A stretch of 64,000 nucleotides of DNA from Bugula neritina (GCA_964035545.1 OZ037768.1:15562175-15626174), one strand, 5' to 3'; positions 36,478-45,445 are shown, counted from the stretch's first letter. Notes: generated by a model not told the origin, from the letters alone. Numbers and translations: made by a program.

Positions 36478-37956
36478 TTTGGTTTATTCCCCAGAGGCGG
36501 CAGAGGTCGCTCAACAGTTGCGACTGGAATTGAGCCCCTTGGTCTGAATGTATCTGCTCGGGTAGTCCGCGGTAGCAGAATACATTTTGGTCTAGCACCC
36601 TGGCCACCGTCAGGGCAGACGCATCCGGAATAGCCAGAGCGTCTGCCTACCGGGTAAAGTAGTCGGTTAATACTAGAATCCAACTGATTCCTCTGGGGGT
36701 GAGAGGCATGGGTCCGACCAGGTCAACAGCTACCACTTGCCGTGGCCTTCCAGCATATAGCCTACGCCGTCCCGCTTCGCCAGGGAGACGGCCATGCTTG
36801 CTGGCCCGGCAGATTTTGCACTGTTTGACTCTGAGCCGTACGTCAAGCCACATGCCGGGCCAGTACCACTGGAGCTGTAATTTGGCGAGAACCCTTTTGA
36901 TCCCGGCGTGAGCCTGTTTGTGGGCGTCCCTTACTAACTCCCGGCGAACGGCGGTTGGGCAGATCACCCTCTCTCTCCCGTACTGGCTGTTGTAGGTGGC
37001 CACTGTTATGGTCAGCAGACCATCCGGCCCAATCTGCAGGGAGTCCCAACGTTGGCAGTACAGCCGTAACTCGGCGCATCCCTGCCGAAGTTGTTCTTCG
37101 CTGGGTCGTCGCCCCTCCTTCTTGGCCCGATACACATCAGCTACTACCCCTGGGAGGTCTTCTTGGAGTCTTCGTAGCTCTCTGACCTTATCAGTCAAGA
37201 CAGGATTGGCGCGGAGACTGGATAGTCTCCGGGGCGTATCTGCCTTCTGTAGGAGTTGACCCTGGTCCCAGTCATACTCCTTTCCAGGATGGTCCAGTGC
37301 TCTCAACTCGGATTTTGGGGGACCCCCGTCCCTCTTCTCGATGTTGAGGCACTGTTTACACCCCTCGTCCGGCCGCCGGCTCAGTCCGTCGGCATTGCCG
37401 TTTTCCTTACCGGGCCGATGTTCAATCAGGTAAGAGAACTCGGCCAGGACCTCGAGCCATCTGGCGACCTGGCTGGGCGGTTCCGCTCTCTTGCACAACC
37501 AAATCAAGGATGCGTGGTCGGTTCGCAAGCGGAACTTCCTGCCGTATAGATAAGGTCTAAAGTGTTTCACCGACTTGATTACTGCCAGCAGCTCCTTTCG
37601 GGTAATGCAGTAATTTTGTTCGATGGGTGAGAGAGACTTACTGTAGTAGACCACGACTACTTCGCGGCCGTTCTGCACTTGAGACAGCACAGCGCCGACG
37701 TTTGGTCACTGGCGTCGGTATTTAGGATATACTCCAGGGCAGGGTCTGGGTAAGCTAAGATGGGGGCCTCTAGTAGGCAGCCCTTGAGGCAGTCAAGCGC
37801 TCTCTGTTCGACGGAAGTCCACTGCCAGGTCACCCCCTTTGTGGTGAGCCGATTTAACGGCTGCGCTACCCCGCAAAGTCTGGTATGTATTGCCGGTAAT
37901 ACCCTATCAGCCCCAGGAACGCCCGTAGCCCGGTCAAATCCTGGGGGGTGACCCAA
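36478..37956 (-). pseudogene. G1 RNase H and truncated integrase
   Basis: The RNase H segment starts in the frame 37956-37657 (EYILNTDASDQT) and continues in another frame from 37690 (LSQVQNGREVVVVYYSKSL), so there is a frameshift near 37,680. Motifs RKELLAV, RTDHASLIWL and NADGLSRR mark a complete RNase H domain. The integrase zinc segment follows (DAHKQAHAG ... CKICRASKHG), then the first catalytic Asp in VVAVDLVGP. A TAG replaces the Trp of the usual FTRWADAL at about 36,647. Coding similarity runs on past the second Asp region (IHSDQGAQF-like) and is cut at ~36,478. No catalytic Glu remains, so this integrase is dead. Confidence 0.85.
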
Positions 37957-37960
37957 TCTT

Positions 37961-39188
37961 CTATAGCTCGTACCTTTTCAGGATCCGTCGCCACACTGAA
38001 CGGCCGACGATGTGCCCCAGGGACTTCACCTCTGGCTGCAAAAGAGCGCACTTGGAGGGTTTGAGCTTCAGATTGGCACCTCTGAATTGTTCGAAAACCT
38101 CCCGCAGACGACTGAGGTGTGTCTGAAAGTCTGGGGAGATCACGATGACGTCATCCAGGTATACCAGCAGTGTCTTCCAGTGGAGTCCACTGAGGACCTG
38201 TTCCATGAGTCTCTGGAACGTGGCGGGGGCGGAAGTCAGTCCAAAGGCCGTCCTGCGTGATGAACGTCGCTTCCTCCTGGGCGTCGGGACTGAGGGGGAC
38301 CTGCCAGTAACCGCTCAACAAGTCTAGCGTACTGAAGTACTTGCTGCCGGCTAAGGCGTCCAGAGATTCATCGATCCTGGGTCAGGGGTAGGCGTCCTGT
38401 ATGGTCACGCTATTGTTGTATTCTTGAGTAGAAAGGATAATTTATGTAGATATTATACAATGTAGTATATTTGAATTCCAGAAAAATACAATTAGCTCAG
38501 AGAAAATTCACTGTTTATATACAAAAATATTACATAGCTTTTTAGTGATAGCCGGTCATAATACAAAATTATAATAGATGCTTCATGGCTATATAGCTAT
38601 ATGGCTTTATGGTATGATATAATTCTCATAGTCAGGGCTGTAGCAGCATCCGTTGCATATGTAACAGCTATTTAGTTTGCGATAATCCACACAGAACCGC
38701 CAACTGCCGTCTTTCTTTTGGACCAGGACGACCGGCGAGCTCCACGCACTATGTGCTGGCTCTATGAAGCTGCAGTTTAAAAGATCCCGGACTTGTTGGC
38801 TGACCTACTTTTCCTTCTCGGGTCCCAGCCTTTGAGTGGGCTGTCGCATAGGGGCAGTCCCTGCAGTCAGCGGTATCTCATGACGGACGGCCGTGGTCAG
38901 GCCGACGTCATGGTCCCCGCTGCTGAACACGTCGCTATAGTCACGTAGCAACTGAGCCATAGCCTGGCGCTCTCCGTTGCCCGCACAGCCATCACACGCT
39001 GCCTGGTATAGCTCTTGGACGTGTTGTGGGACGGTCCCCCGCCTAACTGACAGGCTCTGTTGAGGACCTTCCGTCGCAGCTCCCAGCGACGGCCCTAAAT
39101 CCTCCTCCTGGGTGGAGTGGAAACGGCCCAGTATGGATCCTGACGGTAATTGTACCGCTTCGGAGAAAGGGTTGACACACTGCACCAA
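37961..39188 (-). pseudogene. G1 reverse transcriptase region, interrupted
   Basis: The part 39188-38805 is the linker before the polymerase (VQCVNPFSEAVQLPSGSILG ... RQPTQRLGPEKEK), ended by a stop. Polymerase motifs follow in pieces: SWRFCVDYRKLN, then a nested insertion (38414-38666), NSVTIQDAYP, and STLDLLSGYWQVPLSPDAQ. The catalytic box YLDDVIVISPDF lies in the frame 38206-37961. Several stops and frameshifts separate the parts. Known role of the intact protein: RNA- and DNA-templated synthesis of element cDNA. Confidence 0.85.
38414..38666. mobile_element. Nested 253-bp LTR-like insertion with 5-bp duplication
   Basis: The insert begins TGTTGTATTC and ends CATATGTAACA, splitting the reverse transcriptase codons for LNSVTIQ. 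GCTAT is present on both sides (38409-38413, 38667-38671). Ends of the TGTTG...AACA type and a 5-bp duplication fit a solo LTR, possibly of Copia type, but no internal region is present to prove it. Confidence 0.75.
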
Positions 39189-39353
39189 GATCTCTCCTCG
39201 GTCAGTCAGCCTGTTAAGACTGCTGGCGAGTTAGATTCTCGTGTGCACACCTTCGACAACCCCTAACCCCGAAAGTTGGCTATCATTCACTCTACAGTGA
39301 ACGGTAGCCCGGGAGCGGCCGAGTATGGTACAGTTCTGTACTATCTGCACGCC

Positions 39354-39899
39354 TCACACTAGGGGACGACCAAACTTGTCGACACAGGCTAGTTCCTTGC
39401 CGACCATCAGCATGGCTGACTTGCTAAAGTCAATGCGGCAACCGTGTCTCTTCAAGAACAGCATCCCCAGTATAGCATTCTCTTCGAGTTGGCTGATGAC
39501 GAAGGTTTCCTGGATAGCCTGGTCAGGGACGCAACCAGTCAGCTCTATAATACCGTAGAATGGAATCCATGACCCGTCAGCTAGGGTGCCTGGTTCCCCG
39601 GTATAGGGAGCTAAGGCTCTCCTCTCCCTAGAGGGGAGGGTGTCGAAGACCCGACAGCTGAGGAGATTAGTGGTACACCCGGAGTCTAGCAGAAAAGTGA
39701 CAGCTTTGCCAGCCACCTTCCCTGGCAAGAAGTAGCTATCTCCGTGAGGCTGTACCCGTACTCCCCCAGCGTGCTCGGTCTCGGCCGAACGGGGCTGTGC
39801 CCGTTTGTTCTGCAGTTTGCGGGGCCGGCGAGAGTTTCCTTGCAGAGGGGTGTATTGATCCCCTCCGATGCCCGTAAGGGCTTCGCTGGTTGGCTCCAT
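39354..39899 (-). CDS. G1 aspartic protease region of pol (partial)
   Basis: A 181-codon frame with SYFLPGKVAGKAVTFLLDSGCTTNLLS; DSG is the catalytic triplet of a retropepsin-like protease. The flap-side segment LADGSWIPFYGIIELTG and the ILGMLFL segment follow, as in the related proteins at 61912-62496 and 47956-50907. The frame stops after KFGRPLV, where relatives continue into the linker to the polymerase, so this is a piece of a broken pol, not a separate gene. Upstream there is no frameshift signal like that of family A. Confidence 0.82.
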   Translation of the reverse strand: MEPTSEALTGIGGDQYTPLQGNSRRPRKLQNKRAQPRSAETEHAGGVRVQPHGDSYFLPGKVAGKAVTFLLDSGCTTNLLSCRVFDTLPSRERRALAPYTGEPGTLADGSWIPFYGIIELTGCVPDQAIQETFVISQLEENAILGMLFLKRHGCRIDFSKSAMLMVGKELACVDKFGRPLV

Positions 39900-40008
39900 T
39901 TCTGGTAGCGGACCAAAGCGGTTAGTGAGAGGCAGAGAGAAGGGTTCTTGTGGTCGTCCTGGCTGGCTGGTTTCGACGAGGTGTTTGCCACTGGCGGGGG
40001 GCGTACCG

Positions 40009-40931
40009 CTAGGTCCGTACGGACTCCTGGCAGTATCTACCCCATTTCCTTCTCTGTTTTGGCCCGCGGAGCTCTAGGGGCTCCCGGGGATTGTGGGGTT
40101 TCTGCTGCTTCCTAGGTCGTGGGCAGCTCGAGCGGCGGTGTCCCCTGGTGCCGCATCCCCAGCGACGTATAGCTGGTCTGGGGGTTTTTACTGTTGGTCT
40201 CTTGTACTTCCTGGGGTTGCTGTATGTTATGGTTGCCACCAACTGTCCCAGCTTAGTCATCAAGCGGTCGACCTCTGTCTCCAAGGAGAGGCTAGCGGTA
40301 GCGGCAGCTATTCGAACCGGATGGTCTGGTTTTCTAATGGTCTGCGGGGTAGTTTCTACCGTTCTGTAGAGTTGCTCGGCTCCTAGATAAGCCTCGCTTT
40401 CCTGGATTGCAGCCTCTATCGTGGTCACTCCCTTCGCTTGTAACTGGTAGTGGAAATTCAAGTTGTTGAGGGATTGTACAAAAGCCTCGAATGTATAGCG
40501 CCGTCTGTGTGTTTCTGGCAGGTCGCTATACGCGATCTGTGCCAGTCTCTTCACCAGAGTACCGTGGCGTAGCGTAGCGGGAGCGGTGTACGTGTTTTGC
40601 GGAGCAGTCCGTGCAAATGGGCTTTGGCGTCGGCAACAGGTACGCTAAAACGGGCCCGTAGCGCAGCAATGATCCCGTCTACGCTAGGTCTTCGCTCGTA
40701 CGGCTTGGCTTGTTCCGTCAGTGCCATTCGTAGCTTTATCAGGGCTACTGTCGGCGGCCATCTTGTAATGGCTGCAACTTCACGGAATTCCCGAATAAAT
40801 TGTTCAACATCTTCAAGGCCCGTGAAGACGGGAGCCTCTAATGTATTCTTATATGCCTCCTCTTCGGCCTCGGAAGAGTTTATGATAAAGTCTCGCCCAC
40901 CTTCTTCAGTTGAAGCTACACTTTCGGCCAT
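40009..40931 (-). pseudogene. G1 gag, frameshifted, with damaged zinc knuckle
   Basis: It starts at the ATG 40931-40929 (MAESVASTEEGG), just downstream of the LTR and primer site. The first frame (to 40551) has the conserved EDVEQFIREFREVAAITRWP core of this gag group; a frameshift near 40,555 moves to the frame ending at 40009 (RLAQIAYSDLPETHRR...). The knuckle reads RRWGCGTRGHRRSSC, so the first Cys of CX2CX4HX4C is replaced by Arg. No TTTAAAC/GTTAAAC site is seen at its end. Confidence 0.85.
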
Positions 40932-40973
40932 GATGTTCTAATATTTTTCCTTCGTCTCCATACAGTAGCTAGT

Positions 40974-40991
40974 ATCCCACTGCTGCCACCA
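40974..40991 (-). other. Primer binding site of G1 (tRNA-Leu type)
   Basis: The minus strand reads TGGTGGCAGCAGTGGGAT one base after the LTR end. This is complementary to the 3' end of animal tRNA-Leu species (…ATCCCAC-GCTGCCA plus CCA), with a possible single mismatch. Confidence 0.8.
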
Positions 40992-40992
40992 C

Positions 40993-41900
40993 TGTAGTAA
41001 TTTGTGCAATTACTGTGCGTGTAATTATGATTTGTGTATCCACATCAGTATAGTAGAGCTTTTAATAAGATTAGAAGAGATTTATTTATAACTATATACA
41101 AATAAAAGGATATAATAAAGCAGACGGATTAAAACACTACATCCTTCTTATTCTAGTACACTCTCTCTACTACTTTATACATCGCTGGGGGTTATCACAT
41201 GACGCACTTCTCATTGGCTAAGGAAAGTGTGGACGCGCGTATTACGTACTCACTACAATATGACTACTGTTTTAACAGGGATTACCTGTCAAATACAGTA
41301 TCAACTGGAGACAACAAGAAAAGATTATCCTCTTGCTGCCACAACCTGCCTTTACTTATTGCAGCCTACAGTATAAAACTGGCTATGACTGGGATAAGCA
41401 GTTATAGGCCAGGCAACAGCAAGAATTAATAAATAATTAATTACTTGCAACCAATAGCTACACTGGGATCAACAGTGTAAATTATTGTCAACCTTAGACT
41501 AATTATAATAGCGATGAACCATTATAATTAGACAACCTCCTAGTAGACTGAATATTACTGCAGTTGGATTGTATTGCTGTGTTGTTAGTTATCACAATCA
41601 ATTTACGATTACTTGTTATTATTATATAAAACAGAACTTACTTTGATATGTTTATGAGTATTTTATTATGTAATTTAAAACGCGACCAGACCAGGCTAAA
41701 CTAACTCAAACTAGAAACTAACCAAATTCCCGCCGTACGCAGGCTGGAAGTTGACCTTTGCGCAGTTAGCCTCGTAACAAAATAATAAATCTATACTGTA
41801 AAAATCAAAGGGACAGCAAATATTATCTAATCTAAATTTTAAATTTATGCAAAAAACTATAACAGGTAACTAAATTACATGGGAGGACAAATCCATTACA
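40993..41900 (-). repeat. 5' LTR of G1, 908 bp
   Basis: On the plus strand it runs TGTAGTAATTTGTGC...GACAAATCCATTACA; the TG...CA ends and the ATCCATTACA terminus match the other LTRs of this group. The inner border is fixed by the primer site. It is about twice as long as the 414-419-bp relatives, so it is a separate subfamily. Minus-strand AATAAA near 41,084 and a TATA-like stretch near 41,625 fit LTR function. The outer border rests on the terminal motif alone, since the partner LTR is missing. Confidence 0.78.
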
Positions 41901-41995
41901 ACTAGACTAAAATATACTGTGATGCATTGTAATACAGTGAAACTTAATGAAACACACTGTAATGAATCCTAATATAGTGTAATGCAATGTCATAC
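41901..41995. repeat. Satellite C/B-type repeats in the reverse polarity
   Basis: Units read ATACTGTGATGCATTGTAATACAGTG, the reverse complement of the array at 31775-36477. So polarity differs on the two sides of G1. Confidence 0.85.
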
Positions 41996-42409
41996 TGTAG
42001 TGAATTTCTCAATTCACTATATTATGTGGGTCGACTTATACAAAGCTACTACACCAGGTTATTTACGTTATAACAAGTTTATTATTTACAAGTTACAAGA
42101 ATTGAATTACTACTAACATGAACTGTACAATTACATAACACTGAGCATTTTGCACACAACTACTGTAAGCTAAGTCCCAAGCTGTTCTGCCCGGCTAGCT
42201 ACTTAGCGTGTTTCCACTACGCGTAGCTAGCTCCACCTGCTCTCAATTAACAGTCTTTCCTGATTGGCTGGTATTAGTGTTGCCACTGTCAACCACAAGA
42301 TGTACGTTGGCTGGGAGTCGATGTAGTCGACCTCCACAATAAGATAACATAGAGTCGACCCTTTCGATATATAAACAAATTACTAGTTGCACTACTGAAA
42401 TCCATTACA
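41996..42409 (-). mobile_element. Solo LTR of a Gypsy-type family, 414 bp
   Basis: Runs TGTAGTGAATTTCTC...AAATCCATTACA with ATAC on both sides (41992-41995, 42410-42413). It is closely similar to the LTRs at 56510-56928 and 63725-64000. On the minus strand it has TATATAT near 42,370 and AATAAA near 42,078. It probably arose by recombination between the two LTRs of a former complete copy. Confidence 0.9.
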
Positions 42410-43505
42410 ATACATTGTCAGATAGTGTAAAACCCTTTGGTGTTCTAGAAGAAACTGTAAGACAGGGTAATACAATGTAGTAATCTGTAATATAGTGTGA
42501 TATATTGCAAGACAGCGCAATATACTGAAATTTATTGTAAAACACTGTGGTATATTGAAATTTAGTGTTACATTGTCAAACACTTCAATGTTCTATATTA
42601 TTCTGTAAAATAAACATATAAAACATTGTAGTTCAAGTTAATAAACTGTAATATATTGTAATGCACTGCAATATACTGTAAGACACTCTAATATACTGAA
42701 AGATACTGTAATAACCCTTACTACAATACCATACGCTGTAATATACTGTAGTGCATGGATTTATATTGTGACATGCTGTAACCTATTGTAATACACTGCA
42801 ACGCACTGAAACATAATACAAAACACTTTACTATACTTCAATACAGTGTAATATAGACTGCAATGTGCCATGATGCATGGTAATAAACTGAAACATAATC
42901 AAACACACTGTAATACATCGTAATATAGTGCAATGGAATGTCATACATTGTCAGACACTGCAAAAACCTTGAATTTTCTAAAAAATAAGCTATGTTGATA
43001 CAATGAAATAAATTGTAATATTCTGTAATACACTGTAACACACTGTAGTAATATTACCTGTAGTGTATTACAGTGTATTAGAGAATATTACAGTTCAATA
43101 CATTGTATTACAATGTCTTACATTTATTATATTGCAAGACACTGTAATAAATTGCAAGACACTGTAATATACTGAAATATTTTGCTAAACACCGTGATAT
43201 ATTGAAGCGTAGTAATATACAATGTCATGCGCTTTCAGATGTCGTTAATAACCTGCAAAATTCTGTAAGAAACTGTAAAGCATTGTAATACAATGCAATA
43301 AACTGTAATATACTGTAATACACTGTAATATATTGTAAGGCACTGCAATACTTGTGCATTAAGACACTGTAATAGAGTGAAATATATTGTAAAACTTTGC
43401 AATATATTTAAATGTCAAATTATACAATAGCATACATTTTCAAACACTGTAATAACCTGTGATCTTCTGTAAGAAAGTCTATGACACAGTGATACAATGT
43501 AATAC
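42410..43505. repeat. Satellite in CTGTAATATA polarity, with a local flip
   Basis: Units such as ACTGTAATATACTGTAATAC and TTGTAAGACACTG fill the stretch. At about 43,050-43,130 the polarity reverses for some 80 bp (AGTGTATTACAGTGTATTAG...TTGTATTACAATG), then turns back. No gene; short minus-strand open frames are repeat by-products. Confidence 0.85.
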
Positions 43506-43535
43506 TGTAATGGATTTTGCATGTACTTGTTTCCG

Positions 43536-43723
43536 GTTGCCGAGATCGGCGTTTCGGCTTTCCGAAATGCCGAAATACCGAAAATCGGCGTTTCGGGCTA
43601 CCGAAAACCCGAAGTGCCGAAATTCGGTGTTTTGGACTGCCGAAATGCCGAAACGCCGAAATTTGGCGTTTCGGATGCCCGAAATGCCGAAGTTCGGCGT
43701 TTCGGGCCTCCGATCTCGGCAAC
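43536..43723. repeat. GCCGAAA-rich array with ~39-bp period bounded by 14-bp inverted repeats
   Basis: The segment starts GTTGCCGAGATCGG (43536-43549) and ends with the exact reverse complement CCGATCTCGGCAAC (43710-43723). Between them are four to five ~39-bp units with CGGCGTTTCGG and CCGAAATGCCGAAA. It is GC-rich in an AT-rich surrounding and lies directly upstream of the TATA box. Frames are open on both strands because 39 is a multiple of three; I do not regard them as genes. Confidence 0.88.
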
Positions 43724-43748
43724 AATGACAAAGCACTGTATCTTGTTG

Positions 43749-43843
43749 TATATAAAAGCCAGCGAGCTCCAGTGTAGTTCAGTCTACTACTGGAGCTCAC
43801 TGGCAGAGGACCTTCAATATATTATATCATTCGATTAAATAAA
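43749..43843 (+). promoter_or_regulatory. G2 5' LTR promoter core, hairpin and poly(A) signal
   Basis: TATATAAAAG at 43749-43758 is followed by a perfect 10-bp inverted repeat GAGCTCCAGT / ACTGGAGCTC (43764-43773, 43789-43798) at or just before the place where transcription would start. AATAAA is at 43838-43843. The 3' LTR has the same order: TATAAAA at 52584-52590, a weaker version of the hairpin, and AATAAA at 52670-52675. Confidence 0.78.
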
Positions 43844-43932
43844 GATTTCTTCACCTTTACAATACATCTTGTTCTCTCTAACAAAGAGTATGTTCTGGCA
43901 CTAGTTCTATTCAACCCACAAAAATATCACAT

Positions 43933-43950
43933 TGGTGGCAGCGGTGGGAT
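43933..43950 (+). other. Primer binding site of G2 (tRNA-Leu)
   Basis: TGGTGGCAGCGGTGGGAT, one base after the LTR end, followed by TTCGAA. It is complementary to the 3' end of tRNA-Leu (…CCCACCGCTGCCA plus CCA) as known from animals; one extra T precedes TCGAA. Confidence 0.87.
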
Positions 43951-43981
43951 TTCGAATAACTAGTTGCCAAAGGGGAATGAG

Positions 43982-44896
43982 ATGGCTCCGCCAGGGGAAA
44001 CAGCCCCTGGGGCAACGGAGACGGAGACACCAACCCTCACGGTAGAGGCTTTGGTTGCAGCCCTCCAGGGATTGCGGGAGCCAAGTCAGGCGCCACCTGG
44101 TGACAGGTACCGCCTCAAGCTCCCGAATTTTGGAGGGGAGGAGGATGTGGAGCAGTTCATCCGCGAGTTCGAAGATGTGGCCACCATCGCTGAATGGCCA
44201 GCCCCGGTGCGCATACTTCAACTCCGGTTCTGTTTGACAGGCCAGGCGAAGAGCTTTGCTCTTGGGCCTGATGAAGCCCACATCCTGCGGGCCCTCAGGG
44301 CCCGATTCTGCCGGACAGCCGAAGAGGCTGTGGATCGGCTACAGGCACTGAGGCGAAACCGCAAGACGACGTTAGAAGAGCATGCCAACACAGTGGAACG
44401 GTTGGCCCAGGCTGCTTACAGCCACGCCACAGGTACAGAAAGGAAGCGCCTGGTGTACAACGCATTCTTTAAAAGCGTCAACGACTCTGGCCTGCAGCGC
44501 TACTGGCTGGCCGCCAAAGTTCGCACCTTGGAAGAAGCCTTGGAGATGAGCAAGTCATATTTCCAGGTGGAAGGGCTCCAAGAGAGGAGCTTCACCGCAC
44601 ACCAGGTAGTCGAGGGGAACCCAGAGGACACCACACCCGTAACTCCACAAGTGTCAGCAGCGACGACTCCGTCGCCAGAACAGGCGCAGCTCGCCGTGTT
44701 AGTAGACATGATGAAGGGTCTACAGGCTACGGTAACCGAACTACAACGAAACCAGGCGGATAGGCGGGCTCCCCGGATACAGGACGACCCTGTCCGCCCC
44801 TCGCAGCTTACTTGCTGGAGATGTGGAGCGTCTGGGCATGTGAAGAGACATTGCCCCAAGGGTAGTTTGCCTTTAAACAACCGAGGCTCACGGTAA
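43982..44896 (+). CDS. Family A gag polyprotein
   Basis: The first ATG of the frame is 43982 (MAPPGETAPG), giving about 304 residues; a TTG 18 bases earlier is in frame but unlikely as a start. Gag would form the particle and bind element RNA. The core EEDVEQFIREFEDVATIAEWP and the RLAQAAYSHA segment match the gags at 40009-40931 and 62791-63663. The zinc knuckle CWRCGASGHVKRHC (CX2CX4HX4C) is intact near the C-terminus. The frame has no stops or shifts and ends TAA within the frameshift hairpin, immediately downstream of TTTAAAC. This is the best preserved gag in the window. Confidence 0.9.
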   Translation: MAPPGETAPGATETETPTLTVEALVAALQGLREPSQAPPGDRYRLKLPNFGGEEDVEQFIREFEDVATIAEWPAPVRILQLRFCLTGQAKSFALGPDEAHILRALRARFCRTAEEAVDRLQALRRNRKTTLEEHANTVERLAQAAYSHATGTERKRLVYNAFFKSVNDSGLQRYWLAAKVRTLEEALEMSKSYFQVEGLQERSFTAHQVVEGNPEDTTPVTPQVSAATTPSPEQAQLAVLVDMMKGLQATVTELQRNQADRRAPRIQDDPVRPSQLTCWRCGASGHVKRHCPKGSLPLNNRGSR

Positions 44897-44915
44897 CTTC
44901 CACCGACCGTGGGCC
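44872..44915 (+). promoter_or_regulatory. Putative -1 ribosomal frameshift signal, gag-pol junction A1
   Basis: TTTAAAC (44872-44878) sits in the gag phase as T-TTA-AAC, the X-XXY-YYZ form. After a 6-nt spacer comes GGCTCACGGT (44885-44894), an 11-nt loop, and ACCGTGGGCC (44906-44915): ten pairs, one of them U-G. The gag stop TAA lies at the stem-loop border. The -1 frame is open from the heptamer into pol. Confidence 0.85.
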
Positions 44916-45429
44916 CCCAGCCAACCCCATCCGGCGGAGGGGTCAGGGAATGACCAAGAAGACCCCTACAGTATCTGACGAGATGGGATGGCAGACACCT
45001 CGGAGATCTCGGAAACCAAAAGGTTTACCCGATCCTCCGGTCATGCCACTCAACACCCGGATGGAGTCAGAAGACGCAGGATGGCAGGCACCTCGGAGAT
45101 CTCGGAGACCGCAAGGTCTACCCGATCCTCCGGCCTGGCCACTCCAGAACCGGTTCGCGGGGTTACCCGAGGAAGTCGTAGAGGAGGACTCAGCTTACTC
45201 GCAAGAGTACCCCAAGCTGCCCTCCCGACCGCAGAAAACCCCCGTTGTTTCTAAGACAATGAGGAGGCCCGCTGTGCGGACCCAAGTTGTGTCTCCCCCA
45301 GAGACTAACCGCTCCAGGAGCACCCAACCGTATGGAAGCAGCTACTTCCTACCCGGAAAAATTTCGGGTAAAGCTGCCACATTCCTACTGGACACTGGGT
45401 GCACTACAAACCTGCTGAGTAGGCTGTAA
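44879..45429 (+). pseudogene. Family A pol, N-terminal fragment to protease
   Basis: The -1 frame relative to gag is open from the slippery site to 45429. The first ATG is at 44950. Two tandem diverged modules (RRSRKPKGLPDPP and RRSRRPQGLPDPP) precede an acidic linker and the protease start SYFLPGKISGKAATFLLDTGCTTNLLS, which holds the DTG catalytic triplet. The frame ends at a TAA right after, where family B sequence begins (about 45,426). So the protease is cut just behind its active-site loop, and polymerase and integrase are absent from this copy. Confidence 0.85.
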
Positions 45430-45445
45430 CATATTATAGTGGCCA

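Larger units (their letters stand above)
36478..41900 (-). mobile_element. Truncated Gypsy-type element G1 (family B), minus strand
   Basis: Reading on the minus strand: 5' LTR (41900-40993), primer binding site, gag, protease, reverse transcriptase, RNase H and the first two thirds of integrase. Coding then ends abruptly at about 36478 in satellite DNA, so integrase C-terminus and 3' LTR are missing. It carries frameshifts, stops and a nested 253-bp solo LTR. It belongs with the segment at 45430-47485 (DSG protease, similar gag) rather than with the family A element. Confidence 0.88.
43506..43931 (+). repeat. 5' LTR of G2
   Basis: The right end is fixed by TATCACA plus one base before the primer site. 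The left end is uncertain: TGTAATGGATTT at 43506 follows satellite DNA and resembles the start of the other LTR group. From about 43,738 to 43,920 it matches the 3' LTR (TATA region, hairpin, AATAAA, GCACTAGTT, CCCACA). The first ~230 bp do not match the 3' LTR at all and consist largely of the GCCGAAA array. Confidence 0.7.

Noticed and set aside
43459-43838. Long open frames on both strands across the GCCGAAA array
   Set aside because: A ~39-bp period keeps all phases open; they run into the LTR promoter.
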